Of a stretch of 64,000 nt of DNA, positions 46,247 to 55,858 are shown one piece after another. Location: positions 62,001-126,000 of the forward strand of contig NZ_JYLN01000007.1 in the NCBI RefSeq assembly GCF_001439735.1, in the 5' to 3' direction. A program made the position numbers and the translations under genes. The notes below the pieces were generated by a model. It had not been told where the DNA came from. It made no database searches and worked only from the letters and a program-made list of their open reading frames with translations. Source of the stretch: Pseudomonas paralactis (GTDB lineage Bacteria > Pseudomonadota > Gammaproteobacteria > Pseudomonadales > Pseudomonadaceae). Position 1 is the first letter of the stretch. Every line of letters starts with the position of its first letter.

Positions 46247-46374
46247 TATCATTTCCACGGGCGCCTTCGGAACCTTCCCACGCTCTCACCCCAATTATTC
46301 TAGGCCCAAACAAGGAAGAACCATCCCTCGGATATCATCAGGACGCGTGGGCCAATGCCATTGGAATAATTCAC

Positions 46375-49300
46375 GTGATTACAGGTATCGCCCACCATCG
46401 CCTGCGCCGGAACATCTCCTCCGATGAAATCCCCCATCCTTCCCACACCCAGCCGATGCCAGGGGCGGTCCGGACAATCGCCATTCCGGACGTGGATGCC
46501 ATCGCGCCGGTCAGCGCGATTCGTTCCGACCTGATCGAGGGCCTGCAAATAACTGATCAACGCCTGTTGCTCAATCAATACCAGCAACTCAATCAGAACA
46601 TCCAGGCACTGCTGCTGCGCCAGCCGACGCTCAGCAGCGTCATCGAGCAGCAGTTGACCCGCAGCTTTGGCACTACGCCGCCGGTAGACGCCTCGAAGCT
46701 GTATGTGCATCGCTATCGCACCGATGAACAGGGCGAGCGCACGTTGATCTCGATGCAGAGCATCACCGAGGCCCTATTCAATGCGCTGCGCCAGCTCAAG
46801 GCATCTCCCAACGCTCAGCCCTCGACCAGTACCCCCGGCACGGAAGTCGGCTTCTACACCAGCGACTCGCCAAGAGAAAGCAGCCAGCAATTGCACACGC
46901 GCGACACCCTCCTGTCGATTGCACAAGCCATCGAAAAAGAACTGCCTCTGAGCCTTGCCCGATTCTGGACCGAGCCACGCACGGGCGAACCCAACCCTGA
47001 GCCACCCCAGAACGAGTTGCTCGGTATCCACCGGGAGATGCTATCCACCCTGGCCGCCTTGGGCGTGGAAGACGGTGCGTTAACGCCCGCCGCCAAATCA
47101 TTGATCGACAAGGCGTTTGAGCATCCAACCCTGCAGGCTCGGGAAAGCGCGATGAAGGATGGTGAAAGACCCGGTGTCTACCCGCTCAAATTGGATACCC
47201 CAAGCCGAGAGGGCAGCCTGCTGGCAGGGGCCTTCCTGATCACCAGCAGCGACGGATCGTCGGCGACACGCCCATTCAATAGCGCACAGACGGACCGAAC
47301 CTTACTTCCCGGCCAACAGCAAGGGCTGACGGTGCTCTACACGCCTCGCGATGGCTACGAAACGTTCGACAGCCCGGCCAAGGCACTTGCAACGTTGCGT
47401 CAACGCATCAACGACGACCCCGAGGCCGCAGCGCAGCTACTGCAAAGCCTGCCGGTGGCGGTGCAGCAGGGCTTGGAGAGTGACTGGAAAAACCAATTAA
47501 GCCAGGACCTCTCCCCCGTGGCCGCCGATGTCATTGCCGCAGGCGTGCCGCAGTTGCTGGAACGCCAGGGCCAACAGGTGAACAACGCACTGCAAGCGTT
47601 GTATGAATCGAAAAACGTTGAACCGATACTTGTTGACCCCTGGGGGCATTTACTGACTGAGACGGGCCTGCCTGAGGCTGCCGACCTGGGACCGCATTTC
47701 GACGGCAACAACGCCCTGTTGGCGCGTGCGCAATGGCTGGACGAGCGCGCGAACAGTATCGACGCGCGCCAGGCACTGGATCAAAGTCTGGGTGATCGGA
47801 AAAACTGGCGATACCTGGCGCAAAAACTCAATGAATCTGCCCAGGGCTTATCGGAAAACCCGACAGAACGTGACGTATCGGCCCTGCTGAAAAAAACGCC
47901 GATGAATATCGCGCCAGATTCCGCCCATTACCAATCTTATATACGCACACCTGGCATATCCGTAAGCCTCGAAGCGTTCCTCACTGAAAACGGTGTGCCA
48001 TTGCCCGCAACCGTGGACGACCTGCTGGCATTGGCGCAAACCGCAAAAGCACGGGCACAGCAACACCCCTTGGGCAACTTCGCAGGGGGCCTGTCGTGGC
48101 CGATTCCCTTGGATGTCAGCCAACAACACACGCTGCGCATGGCCGCCGTCGAACATGCCGGCAGCGATCCCGAATTACCGCAGGAAAATCCCAGGCGCGG
48201 CGTACTGGAACATCTGGGCAGAAACCTGAGTTTCTCCGAGCAGGCACTGGATGACCCAGTCAATGTGCTCGAAACCCTGATCCTCTCCGAGGAAGGCCAG
48301 GCGCTAGGCCAGGCCATGCAAACCAAAATGAATGGTATCGCCACCGACACCAGCGCAAACGACTATGCGCTGGCGGCGATCCAACTGATGCTGGATCCCG
48401 AGTCGTTGACCGCGCCACTGCGAAACCATGTGGCAGGTTTCGACCTGGCGCAGAAGAGTCATTGGGGCAAACCGCTTTCGACCATCACCAACAGCCTGCG
48501 CCAACACTTGATTGACACGGAGCGTGAATCCCCTGAGCTCGCTGGCGCGGCCGCACATCTGTTACTCAGACGCACGGCGCCGCAATTGCTGGTCAAGAAC
48601 ATTCCTGATTCGGTAGTTTACGGCAGCACCGCGTGGGCGAACCTTTGCATTGCAGTAGCCGCCATTGAAGCCAGGACTCCAGGCCGCGTGGCCACTATGT
48701 CTTATGCCGAAGTAATGATCACCGCCGACACTGCAGGCGCCGTGCCCGCCTCTGCGCAAGCCGCTGTGATGTTGGATTGGGCCGTGGCCAATGACATTCT
48801 TCCAGTGAAGGAAGATGCCTTGTATCAGCCAGCTGACCTGGAAAAAGCCCAGGCGCTGTTCAAAGCACAACTCGATAAGCTGATAGAAGCCTCATCGCTC
48901 ATCGGCGGGAGTTTTCCAAGCCGTAAACAAATGGCGCTGGATCTGCTCTTGAAGACATTCGGCCCGGGCATGGACTTCGAACTCAAGATGTTCTCCAAAT
49001 ACAATGGCGACACGCCCAGCGCTGCGCGCTCACTGGTGGAAATCGTCATGGAAGAACGGGTCATGGACGGTCGCTGGGTACTCACAAAAGAAAATACCGC
49101 CGTGGACCTTGATGCTGTCATCGCCTTCACCAAGAGTGCGCCATTCAATATTCAGCGAGCGTTTGAGGATGCCTTTTCTACCGCCTTGGACAATCATAAG
49201 ACCGTTAAAAAAACAGCGCTCCTCAACGCACTCAGCAACCTGCCGCCCGAAGACAGAAAAAACTTGACCCAGGGCAAGCTCAATTATTTTCAAGAAAAAA

Positions 49301-51294
49301 GTTACAAGGTTGGCAGGATTCCTTTCGAAGGCGACACCTTGTTTCACACCAACCCTGCCGTACTGGTCACCGCGCAGAACAATGGACAAACCACCACCTA
49401 TGAGTTCGATACGGTAAACGGCGTTATCCGAAGCCGCGGCAACAGAAAAACACCGGCGGCCCCTGTCAAGTTCTCCAACGAAATAGTCAGGGAAGAGGCA
49501 TTTTATCCGGACAGAGACAAAGTCAAGATCGTTGACAGCGGGCAATCGATTCTCGCAAGTATCCCGGTCAACCCTGTGCCGGTTTCATGGTTTGACCTGG
49601 GTGATTTGAAGGAAAGCAAGCTGGATCGCGAACAGCCCTCCACAGCACCCCAGCCGTATATGTTCCTGAACCCACGCACTCACCATATCGCCGACTCCGT
49701 GCTCAAGGCGTTGGACCTGGACAATCCCGCCATCAAGAAAGCCGCTGCGGGGACCACGACCTTTGAGCGTAATCACGAAAAGCTGACGGACTTCAAAGAG
49801 TTTTTGCTCAACCTGATTCCCTTCCGTTCCGCAATCGTCAATTTCATGGACGGCAACTACGGCGAGGGGATGACTGACGTCACCCTGGATATTTTCGGTT
49901 TGGTCACCGCCGGCATCGGCCTGGCGGCCAAACTCGGAAAAGTACTGGGTACGGCTGGGTCAGCAGTGAGCAAGGCGCTCAAGGCAACGAAAATCATGGT
50001 GCCTGCCCTGCTCAAGGAACTGAACCCGTTAAACGGCGTGGGTGATCTGCTAAAGGGCGCGGGTAAACGCATTTACGAAGGCGCCGACGCGTTAGCGGGT
50101 GCGGTGTCATCTCTCAAGGGAAGCGCAAGCCACGAAGCGCTGATCAGCGCCGCAAGCCGCTACGAAGCAGCAGCAACCGGGACCTTCAAGGTGGGCAACC
50201 AGCAGGTTCATGGCTCTGCCGTCAAACACAACGGTAAATGGTATCCCTACGATGTGCATAAGCAGGAGGCTTACGGTGCGCCTCAAGCGTTTGATCCTGT
50301 ACATACGCTGATGCCACCCTCACCCCATGCTGACTTCTCCCCTCGGGGGCACGTGAATGCTCGTCACAACACGCGATTTCAACCCTACAAAAGACCCACC
50401 CCAAAAACACCGAACATCAATGGACCCACGCCAACGATCGTAAACAAAACCGATCATCTGGACGCCATCAAAGACGAATACGTAAAGCATATTAAAGGCC
50501 TCCCCAATGAAGGCCACTTCACACCCAGCCGAAGGCAACCGACAGAAGAGCGGTTCAACGCAGAAATGGATGCCTTCCATCAAAAACTGGACCCGTTAAA
50601 CCCACAAAATCGCCCCACAATTCCGGAAACGAAACCCTACGAGACAGTGCCCGACCTGATCGAAAAAGCCTTGGACAATTCGGACGTGGTGGTATTCGGG
50701 GAGAGTCACCAGCATTTGGCCATGTTCCGCGAAATTGACGCAAGCATCGACCTGTTCAAGCGCAAAAATGTAAAGGTGGTCGGCATTGAAGGTGTCGTCT
50801 ATGACAACAATGGACTACTCAAGGACGATGGCATGGGCCATACAGGCCCCGGTTTGAGACCCGCCCACCCTCAATTCAATCTGCAAACGCTGCTCAGAAA
50901 ATTCAAGAATGCCGGAATAGAAGTCGTGCCACTTGACCACTTTTATCTGACACGGCACCGGCATGACCGTAATGCCTACACGAAGCTAAGCGAAACCGAA
51001 CGAAACCTGAAAAGGCTCAAAGAGTTTAACTACTACGCCGCACGCGTCATTGAACAACACAAGCACAAGGGTAAAGTGATCGCCTTGGTGGGGCGCCAAC
51101 ACATCAACACCACTCAAGGCGTCACCGGTTTGGCTGAGGCGACCGGAGGGATCGGCATCGGTGTTTACGAACGAACAGGCATGAAGGTGGGCTACGGCAC
51201 GAACTCCACGGATGCCAAACCGGGCCCGATGGGTATCCTGAACGCTGACAACGATCTGGCGGGAGATCTGCAAATCTTTTCGCCGGCAACCTGA
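46375..51294 (+). CDS. Giant dermonecrotic-type toxin with C-terminal EreA/ChaN-like domain
   Basis: 1639 residues from a GTG at 46375 (GGA nearby); the open frame reaches a TTG at 46213, and an ATG at 46456 is another option. The N-terminal 1100 residues resemble the Pseudomonas dermonecrotic-toxin family (DUF6543 type), with TYEFDTVNGVIRSRG-like and NPRTHHIAD segments. A long hydrophobic/amphipathic region at about 1162-1215 (DIFGLVTAGIGLAAKLGKVL) could insert in membranes. The C-terminal 210 residues have GESH at 1442-1445 and GRQH at 1573-1576, the paired His motifs of the EreA/ChaN-like fold also seen in membrane-targeted toxin modules. No signal peptide; secretion route and immunity gene not found. 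Confidence 0.8.
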   Translation: MITGIAHHRLRRNISSDEIPHPSHTQPMPGAVRTIAIPDVDAIAPVSAIRSDLIEGLQITDQRLLLNQYQQLNQNIQALLLRQPTLSSVIEQQLTRSFGTTPPVDASKLYVHRYRTDEQGERTLISMQSITEALFNALRQLKASPNAQPSTSTPGTEVGFYTSDSPRESSQQLHTRDTLLSIAQAIEKELPLSLARFWTEPRTGEPNPEPPQNELLGIHREMLSTLAALGVEDGALTPAAKSLIDKAFEHPTLQARESAMKDGERPGVYPLKLDTPSREGSLLAGAFLITSSDGSSATRPFNSAQTDRTLLPGQQQGLTVLYTPRDGYETFDSPAKALATLRQRINDDPEAAAQLLQSLPVAVQQGLESDWKNQLSQDLSPVAADVIAAGVPQLLERQGQQVNNALQALYESKNVEPILVDPWGHLLTETGLPEAADLGPHFDGNNALLARAQWLDERANSIDARQALDQSLGDRKNWRYLAQKLNESAQGLSENPTERDVSALLKKTPMNIAPDSAHYQSYIRTPGISVSLEAFLTENGVPLPATVDDLLALAQTAKARAQQHPLGNFAGGLSWPIPLDVSQQHTLRMAAVEHAGSDPELPQENPRRGVLEHLGRNLSFSEQALDDPVNVLETLILSEEGQALGQAMQTKMNGIATDTSANDYALAAIQLMLDPESLTAPLRNHVAGFDLAQKSHWGKPLSTITNSLRQHLIDTERESPELAGAAAHLLLRRTAPQLLVKNIPDSVVYGSTAWANLCIAVAAIEARTPGRVATMSYAEVMITADTAGAVPASAQAAVMLDWAVANDILPVKEDALYQPADLEKAQALFKAQLDKLIEASSLIGGSFPSRKQMALDLLLKTFGPGMDFELKMFSKYNGDTPSAARSLVEIVMEERVMDGRWVLTKENTAVDLDAVIAFTKSAPFNIQRAFEDAFSTALDNHKTVKKTALLNALSNLPPEDRKNLTQGKLNYFQEKSYKVGRIPFEGDTLFHTNPAVLVTAQNNGQTTTYEFDTVNGVIRSRGNRKTPAAPVKFSNEIVREEAFYPDRDKVKIVDSGQSILASIPVNPVPVSWFDLGDLKESKLDREQPSTAPQPYMFLNPRTHHIADSVLKALDLDNPAIKKAAAGTTTFERNHEKLTDFKEFLLNLIPFRSAIVNFMDGNYGEGMTDVTLDIFGLVTAGIGLAAKLGKVLGTAGSAVSKALKATKIMVPALLKELNPLNGVGDLLKGAGKRIYEGADALAGAVSSLKGSASHEALISAASRYEAAATGTFKVGNQQVHGSAVKHNGKWYPYDVHKQEAYGAPQAFDPVHTLMPPSPHADFSPRGHVNARHNTRFQPYKRPTPKTPNINGPTPTIVNKTDHLDAIKDEYVKHIKGLPNEGHFTPSRRQPTEERFNAEMDAFHQKLDPLNPQNRPTIPETKPYETVPDLIEKALDNSDVVVFGESHQHLAMFREIDASIDLFKRKNVKVVGIEGVVYDNNGLLKDDGMGHTGPGLRPAHPQFNLQTLLRKFKNAGIEVVPLDHFYLTRHRHDRNAYTKLSETERNLKRLKEFNYYAARVIEQHKHKGKVIALVGRQHINTTQGVTGLAEATGGIGIGVYERTGMKVGYGTNSTDAKPGPMGILNADNDLAGDLQIFSPAT

Positions 51295-51312
51295 TAACAC
51301 GCTAACTAAATA

Positions 51313-51337
51313 GTTGCCTGCGTAGCACGCAGGCAAC
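51313..51337. terminator. Hairpin between converging toxin and ABC-permease genes
   Basis: An 11-bp perfect stem (GTTGCCTGCGT/ACGCAGGCAAC, 3-base loop) midway between stops at 51294 and 51346. There is no strong T-run, but the placement fits a bidirectional terminator. Confidence 0.6.
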
Positions 51338-51345
51338 GTTCGAGT

Positions 51346-52110
51346 TCATCGGCCGCCATGCACCCACCGCTGGTGCAACCAACGCGCTAACGCATCCAGC
51401 GCAAAACCCAGCAACCCGATCACCACCACCATCGCCATCAACTCCGAATACGCCAGGCGATCACGGGTATCGAGGATGTAATAGCCCAGCCCCGCACTGA
51501 CCCCGAGCATCTCGCACGGCACCAGCACGATCCACAGAATGCCGATGGCCAGGCGTACGCCGGTCAACACATGCCCGACCACCCCTGGCAGGATGATTCG
51601 GCGCAAGGTCTCCCAACGCGTGGCGCTCAGGCTCTTGCTCAATTGCAGCCAGCGCGGGTCCAGTTGACGCACGCCGGCAGCGGTGTTGAGCACGATCGGC
51701 CAGACGGCGGCGAACGCCAGCAAGAAGTAGATGGGCTGGTCCCCTACCCCCATCAGCATCACCACGATCGGCATCCAGGACAGTGGCGAGATCATCCGCA
51801 GAAACTGGAAGGCCGGCGTGGTCGCGGCTTCCAGATTGCGCGAACTGCCCACCAGCAGCCCCAGTGGCACCCCCACCAACAGCGCAAGAAACAGCCCGAC
51901 AAAAATGCGTTTGAGGCTCACGGCTATGTGCAGGTACAGCTCACTGCGGCCAAGCAATTCCCACAGGCTGCTGGCGGTGGCCGCCAGCGAAAAGCGCGCC
52001 GACAGGCCGTCGGCCTCACCGAACACTTTCACGCCCAGCCACCAGAGCAACAACAAACCTGCCAAGCCGCTCAACCCCAGCCACCAACCCAGGATTCTAC
52101 CGTTGTTCAA
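51346..52110 (-). CDS. ABC transporter permease, SsuC/TauC/NrtB type
   Basis: 254 residues with six membrane segments and the EAA-type loop (LSATRWETLRRIILPGVVGHV) that contacts the ATPase. It forms the channel for a sulfonate-, nitrate- or taurine-type substrate. Its start overlaps the stop of the binding-protein gene by 4 bp, and the cluster also has a flavoprotein and an AhpD-like gene, which favours organosulfur uptake. Confidence 0.88.
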   Translation of the reverse strand: MNNGRILGWWLGLSGLAGLLLLWWLGVKVFGEADGLSARFSLAATASSLWELLGRSELYLHIAVSLKRIFVGLFLALLVGVPLGLLVGSSRNLEAATTPAFQFLRMISPLSWMPIVVMLMGVGDQPIYFLLAFAAVWPIVLNTAAGVRQLDPRWLQLSKSLSATRWETLRRIILPGVVGHVLTGVRLAIGILWIVLVPCEMLGVSAGLGYYILDTRDRLAYSELMAMVVVIGLLGFALDALARWLHQRWVHGGR

Positions 52111-53306
52111 ACGCCAATCTCCTCGTGCCGCTCATAGCCGTCCGGCAGGCCGAAGGTCTTCATGCCGCCCACCGCTTCGATCGCATGACGCACGAAACGG
52201 TCGTCCACCAGGTCCTTGGCAACGAACGCCGGGTCGAGATCGGCGAGAAACTTCTTGTCGCCTTCGATCAGCGTGTCTTTGAGGCGGCGCACCAGTTCTT
52301 CGGTGTAGCTGGGGAACGGGTACGGCTGAAAGTCGATGCGGTGCTCGTCCCAATTGGCGTGCTGGATCGCGCCATCTTTCACATAGAGGTCGCGGTCGGT
52401 GGCAGCCGGGGCCAGGACCTTGCTCAACACCGGCTCGGCATGTGGCGTGTAGCGGTTCGGGCCATCCTTGGACAAAAGCTTCACCGCCTCTTCGCGATTC
52501 TCGCGGGTCCATACCTGAGCCTTGACGATGGCGTTCACCACCTTCTGCGACCACTCCGGGCGGTTGGTCAGGTCGTGCTCATGCATAAATACCACGCAGC
52601 AAGCGTGGTTGCGCCACACATCGCCGGTAAAGCGCTGCACGCGGCCAACCTTGAGGTTCTCGGCCAGGGCGTTGAACGGCTCGGCGACGATATAGCCATC
52701 GATGCGCTTGCTGGCCAGCGCGGGCGGCATGTCCGATGGCGGCAACACGATCAGGTTGACTTCATTGGTGGCAATTGAACTGCCGGTCGCACGCGTCACC
52801 GGTGTGAGGCCGTTGTCGCGGAACAATTGTTGGACCACCACATTATGGATCGAGTACCAGAACGGAATCGCCACCGACTTGCCACCCAGCTGCTTCACGT
52901 CGGTGATGCCCGGCGATACGGTCAGGCCCGAGCCGCCCACATGGTTCCAGGCCACCACTTTGGCCGGCACCTTGCTGCCGTAGCGCGCCCACACGGTCAT
53001 CGGTGACAACAGGTGAATCACGTTGACCTGCCCCGAAATAAACGCCTCGATTACCTGGGCCCAACTGCGCAACAGTACCGGGCGTTCGGCCTTGATGCCT
53101 TCGGCTTCGAACAGACCGTTGTTGTGGGCGACCAGCAGCGGCGTGGCGTCGGTGATCGGCAAATAACCGATACGCACCGGCGCGTCGGGCTCATTGGCGG
53201 CGCGGGCCTGCAGGCTGCTCAACAGCGGCAAGGCCCCGGCGGCACTGAGCACCGCCGAGAGTTTGAGAAAGTCACGGCGCGAGTGGGTCAGGTCATCCAG
53301 ACACAT
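52107..53306 (-). CDS. Tat-exported substrate-binding protein of SsuA/NrtA type
   Basis: 399 residues from the ATG at 53306 (AGGAG upstream). The N-terminus has a twin-arginine signal, SRRDFLKLSAVLSAAGALPL, so it is exported folded, perhaps with a bound ligand. The mature part begins DAPVRIGYLPITDATPLLVA and contains the PSDMPPALASKRIDGYIVAEP segment of the nitrate/sulfonate/taurine periplasmic family. The start lies 13 bp inside the end of the preceding ATPase gene. The ligand is unknown. Confidence 0.88.
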   Translation of the reverse strand: MCLDDLTHSRRDFLKLSAVLSAAGALPLLSSLQARAANEPDAPVRIGYLPITDATPLLVAHNNGLFEAEGIKAERPVLLRSWAQVIEAFISGQVNVIHLLSPMTVWARYGSKVPAKVVAWNHVGGSGLTVSPGITDVKQLGGKSVAIPFWYSIHNVVVQQLFRDNGLTPVTRATGSSIATNEVNLIVLPPSDMPPALASKRIDGYIVAEPFNALAENLKVGRVQRFTGDVWRNHACCVVFMHEHDLTNRPEWSQKVVNAIVKAQVWTRENREEAVKLLSKDGPNRYTPHAEPVLSKVLAPAATDRDLYVKDGAIQHANWDEHRIDFQPYPFPSYTEELVRRLKDTLIEGDKKFLADLDPAFVAKDLVDDRFVRHAIEAVGGMKTFGLPDGYERHEEIGV

Positions 53307-54096
53307 GGCTAAGCTCCTGTTGTTCATGGGGGTTGGGTTGAGGGCGGCTCGCCTGCCGTAAGGTTTTCAGAATCTCGATACGCAGCGCGCCGATGGCCTC
53401 GACCTGTTCTTCCCGAGGTTGCGACAAGTCGATATGCCATTCGCCCAGGGTCCGCGCCGGGCGGTTACCCAGTAGCAGGATGCGGTCGGACAGCAATAGT
53501 GCCTCGTCGATATCGTGGGTGATCAATACCGCCGCCGAACCTTGTTCACGGTTGACCTTGAGCAGCAGGTGCTGCATGTCGGCGCGGGTCACTTCGTCCA
53601 GCGCGCCGAAGGGCTCATCCAGCAACAGCACTTGCGGCTGGCGTGCCAGGCAGCGGGCCAGCGCGGTGCGCTGGGCCATGCCGCCGGACAACTGCGCCGG
53701 GAACTGCTGGCGCGCATGTTCCAGGCCCACTGCAGCGATAGCGTGGTCGACACGTGCGCGGCGCTCTTGCACACTCAGGTGCGGTTGGCGGGCGAAGTCC
53801 AGGCCAAAGGCAACGTTCTTTTCCAGGTTCAGCCAGGGCAACAGGCTGGGATCTTGAAAGGCCACCGCCACCCGTGGGTGCGGGCCGCTCAAGGCTTCGC
53901 CCAATACCTGCACGCGGCCGGCCTGGGGTAGCTGCAAACCGGCAAGCACACGCAGCAGGCTGGATTTGCCCACGCCGCTGGGCCCCAGGATCGACACCAC
54001 TTCGCCCGCCTGCAACTGCAAGTCGAACCCTTGCAGAACCGGGCCGCTGGCATACCCCAGGCAAATCCCCTGGGCCGTCATAACCGCCTGGCTCAT
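53293..54096 (-). CDS. ABC transporter ATPase, SsuB/TauB type
   Basis: 267 residues. Walker A GPSGVGKSS, signature LSGGMAQRTALARC, Walker B VLLLDEPFGALDE and the switch ITHDIDEALLLSD are all clear. It powers import with the adjoining permease and binding protein. Its start overlaps the stop of the flavoprotein gene (4 bp), and its own stop overlaps the binding-protein start. Confidence 0.94.
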   Translation of the reverse strand: MSQAVMTAQGICLGYASGPVLQGFDLQLQAGEVVSILGPSGVGKSSLLRVLAGLQLPQAGRVQVLGEALSGPHPRVAVAFQDPSLLPWLNLEKNVAFGLDFARQPHLSVQERRARVDHAIAAVGLEHARQQFPAQLSGGMAQRTALARCLARQPQVLLLDEPFGALDEVTRADMQHLLLKVNREQGSAAVLITHDIDEALLLSDRILLLGNRPARTLGEWHIDLSQPREEQVEAIGALRIEILKTLRQASRPQPNPHEQQELSHVSG

Positions 54097-55154
54097 AGAT
54101 TGGCCTGACGATGCAACTCGGTGCGCAGTTGCACCAGGCTGGGCGTCACAATCGGCACAAACGCCGACTCGCGCCAGCGCCGCGCAAAGCCGCTGCCGTG
54201 GGCGGTCAGGTAGGCCTTGCCGCCGCTGGCCTGCAACTCAAGCTGCACGGCGCCGGCGGCGGTTTCTGCCAAGGCAATGCGCAGCTTGAACAAGGGGATC
54301 GGCTCAGCAGCAAAGCGCCCGGCCAGCAACCCGCTCTTGAGCTCGCTGACCAGATGGTCCAGCGTCGCTCGCAAGGCTTCCAACTCTTCGCGCAAGACCG
54401 TGCGGCTGGCGCCCAAATGGTTGGCTACCTCGGCCAGAGAACGCCGAGCCAGGCCAATCGACATGCCGCACTGCAAGCCCAGAAACGCCGGGCGCACCGC
54501 CGGCAGGAACTTGCGCGCGTCCTCGTGCAACAACCAATCACGGCTCAGCTCCACGCCCTCCAGGCCCAGGGCGGCGGTGTTGCTCGATTGCAACCCAAGC
54601 AGCTCCAGATCGCGGGAGCGCTGCAAGCCCGCAACAGAATCGGGGATCGCCAGGATAAATGGCGTACCACCGCCCGCATGTTCGATAGCGGCCGCGGCGA
54701 CAAAACCATTCTTGCGCAGGTTGGTCACCCAATGCAGACGACCGTTGAGCGTCCATCCATGCTCGTTGGGCTCGGCGCTGATCTGCAACGACTCGATACC
54801 CGAGATGAACTTCATTGCGTTCGACAACCCGGTGGCTCCGGCCAACTTGCCACTGAGCAGGTCCGGCATCAGTTCTTCGCGCAGGCGCTGATTGGGGCTC
54901 TGTAACAAGTACTCGATAAACGAGCGCTGGCCCCAGCACACAAATGCCGCCGCCAGGGAATGGCTGGCCACATTGGCAATGGCCTCGACCGCCCCCGTCA
55001 CATCACCGCCTAACCCGCCCAGTTGGGTAGGTACACCGATTTTCAGAATATTGGCTTCTGCCAGGCGTGGCAGCACTTCCTGTGGATCGCAACTGCCCAC
55101 GTCCAGGGCCTGCGCTTGAACATCGAGCCAACGGCTCAAGATAGGGTCAAGCAT
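54093..55154 (-). CDS. Acyl-CoA-dehydrogenase-like flavoprotein, sulfur-acquisition type
   Basis: 353 residues. It has the three-domain acyl-CoA dehydrogenase layout but resembles flavin monooxygenases of the SfnB/DszC branch: LGGLGGDVTGAVEAIA at the N-terminus, a central strand domain with GWTLNGRLHWVTN, and a C-terminal helical bundle. A desulfurising or oxidising role on an organosulfur compound is inferred from the SsuABC-like neighbours. It overlaps the ATPase gene by 4 bp and comes 40 bp after the AhpD-like gene. Confidence 0.78.
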   Translation of the reverse strand: MLDPILSRWLDVQAQALDVGSCDPQEVLPRLAEANILKIGVPTQLGGLGGDVTGAVEAIANVASHSLAAAFVCWGQRSFIEYLLQSPNQRLREELMPDLLSGKLAGATGLSNAMKFISGIESLQISAEPNEHGWTLNGRLHWVTNLRKNGFVAAAAIEHAGGGTPFILAIPDSVAGLQRSRDLELLGLQSSNTAALGLEGVELSRDWLLHEDARKFLPAVRPAFLGLQCGMSIGLARRSLAEVANHLGASRTVLREELEALRATLDHLVSELKSGLLAGRFAAEPIPLFKLRIALAETAAGAVQLELQASGGKAYLTAHGSGFARRWRESAFVPIVTPSLVQLRTELHRQANL

Positions 55155-55194
55155 TCAATGTCTCTCCTTTTACAGCAGGTGGACCAACGCCGAT

Positions 55195-55755
55195 TCAGCT
55201 TGCCGGTTTTTCCCAGCGGTATTGCGCCAGTTCAGGATTCAACGGGGTACGGGCAAACACGTTAGCGAAGTTGCACAGGGTTGCCAGGCTTACGCCCAAG
55301 ATGACCTCCAGCGCGTGGCCCTTGGTGTAGCCGGCCGCAAGGAACGCCTCAAAGCCGGCATCGCTGACATCACCCCGAGTGGCGATCACTTCACGGGTAA
55401 AGGCGGCGAGTGTCTCATAGCGAGTGTCAGGCAGCTCACCCAACCGGCGCAGGGCCTCGATCACGTTCTCGGGCAGCTTGGCCTTGTTGCGTGCAACGGC
55501 GGTGTGGCCGGCGACACAGAAATCGCACCCGTGGGTGGTAGCAGCAATCAATTGCACCACTTCGCGGTCGGCCAGGCTCAGCTCAGCCTTGGCATTCAAG
55601 CCGGAGACAGTGATATAGGTTTCCAGCGCCGCCGGTGCGTTGGCCAATACCGCCAGCAGATTGGGAATGAAGCCCGAGGCCTTCTGCGCGTTTTCCAGGA
55701 AAGGTTTCGCCGCCTCGGGGGCGGTGTCAGGGGTGAGCAACGGTACACGGGACAT
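55195..55755 (-). CDS. Carboxymuconolactone decarboxylase / AhpD-like protein
   Basis: 186 residues from the ATG at 55755, which has AGGAG; the frame is open to 55815 without a site. The AhpD core CDFCVAGHTAVARN carries the CxxC redox pair, and the helical fold is followed by GYTKGHALEVILGVSLATL. Members act as peroxidase-linked disulfide reductants or carboxymuconolactone decarboxylases. Lying first in the sulfur-type operon, it may protect or reduce thiol or flavin chemistry; this is inference. Confidence 0.85.
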   Translation of the reverse strand: MSRVPLLTPDTAPEAAKPFLENAQKASGFIPNLLAVLANAPAALETYITVSGLNAKAELSLADREVVQLIAATTHGCDFCVAGHTAVARNKAKLPENVIEALRRLGELPDTRYETLAAFTREVIATRGDVSDAGFEAFLAAGYTKGHALEVILGVSLATLCNFANVFARTPLNPELAQYRWEKPAS

Positions 55756-55858
55756 GGAGGGGTCTCCTGGTGGGTTCGAGTGCGCCAGTCTGTTGGTTCT
55801 AAAAAAATCGCTCAATAGGCTAAAGTAGCGATTACTTGCTCTTGAGTCTTTCCATTAG

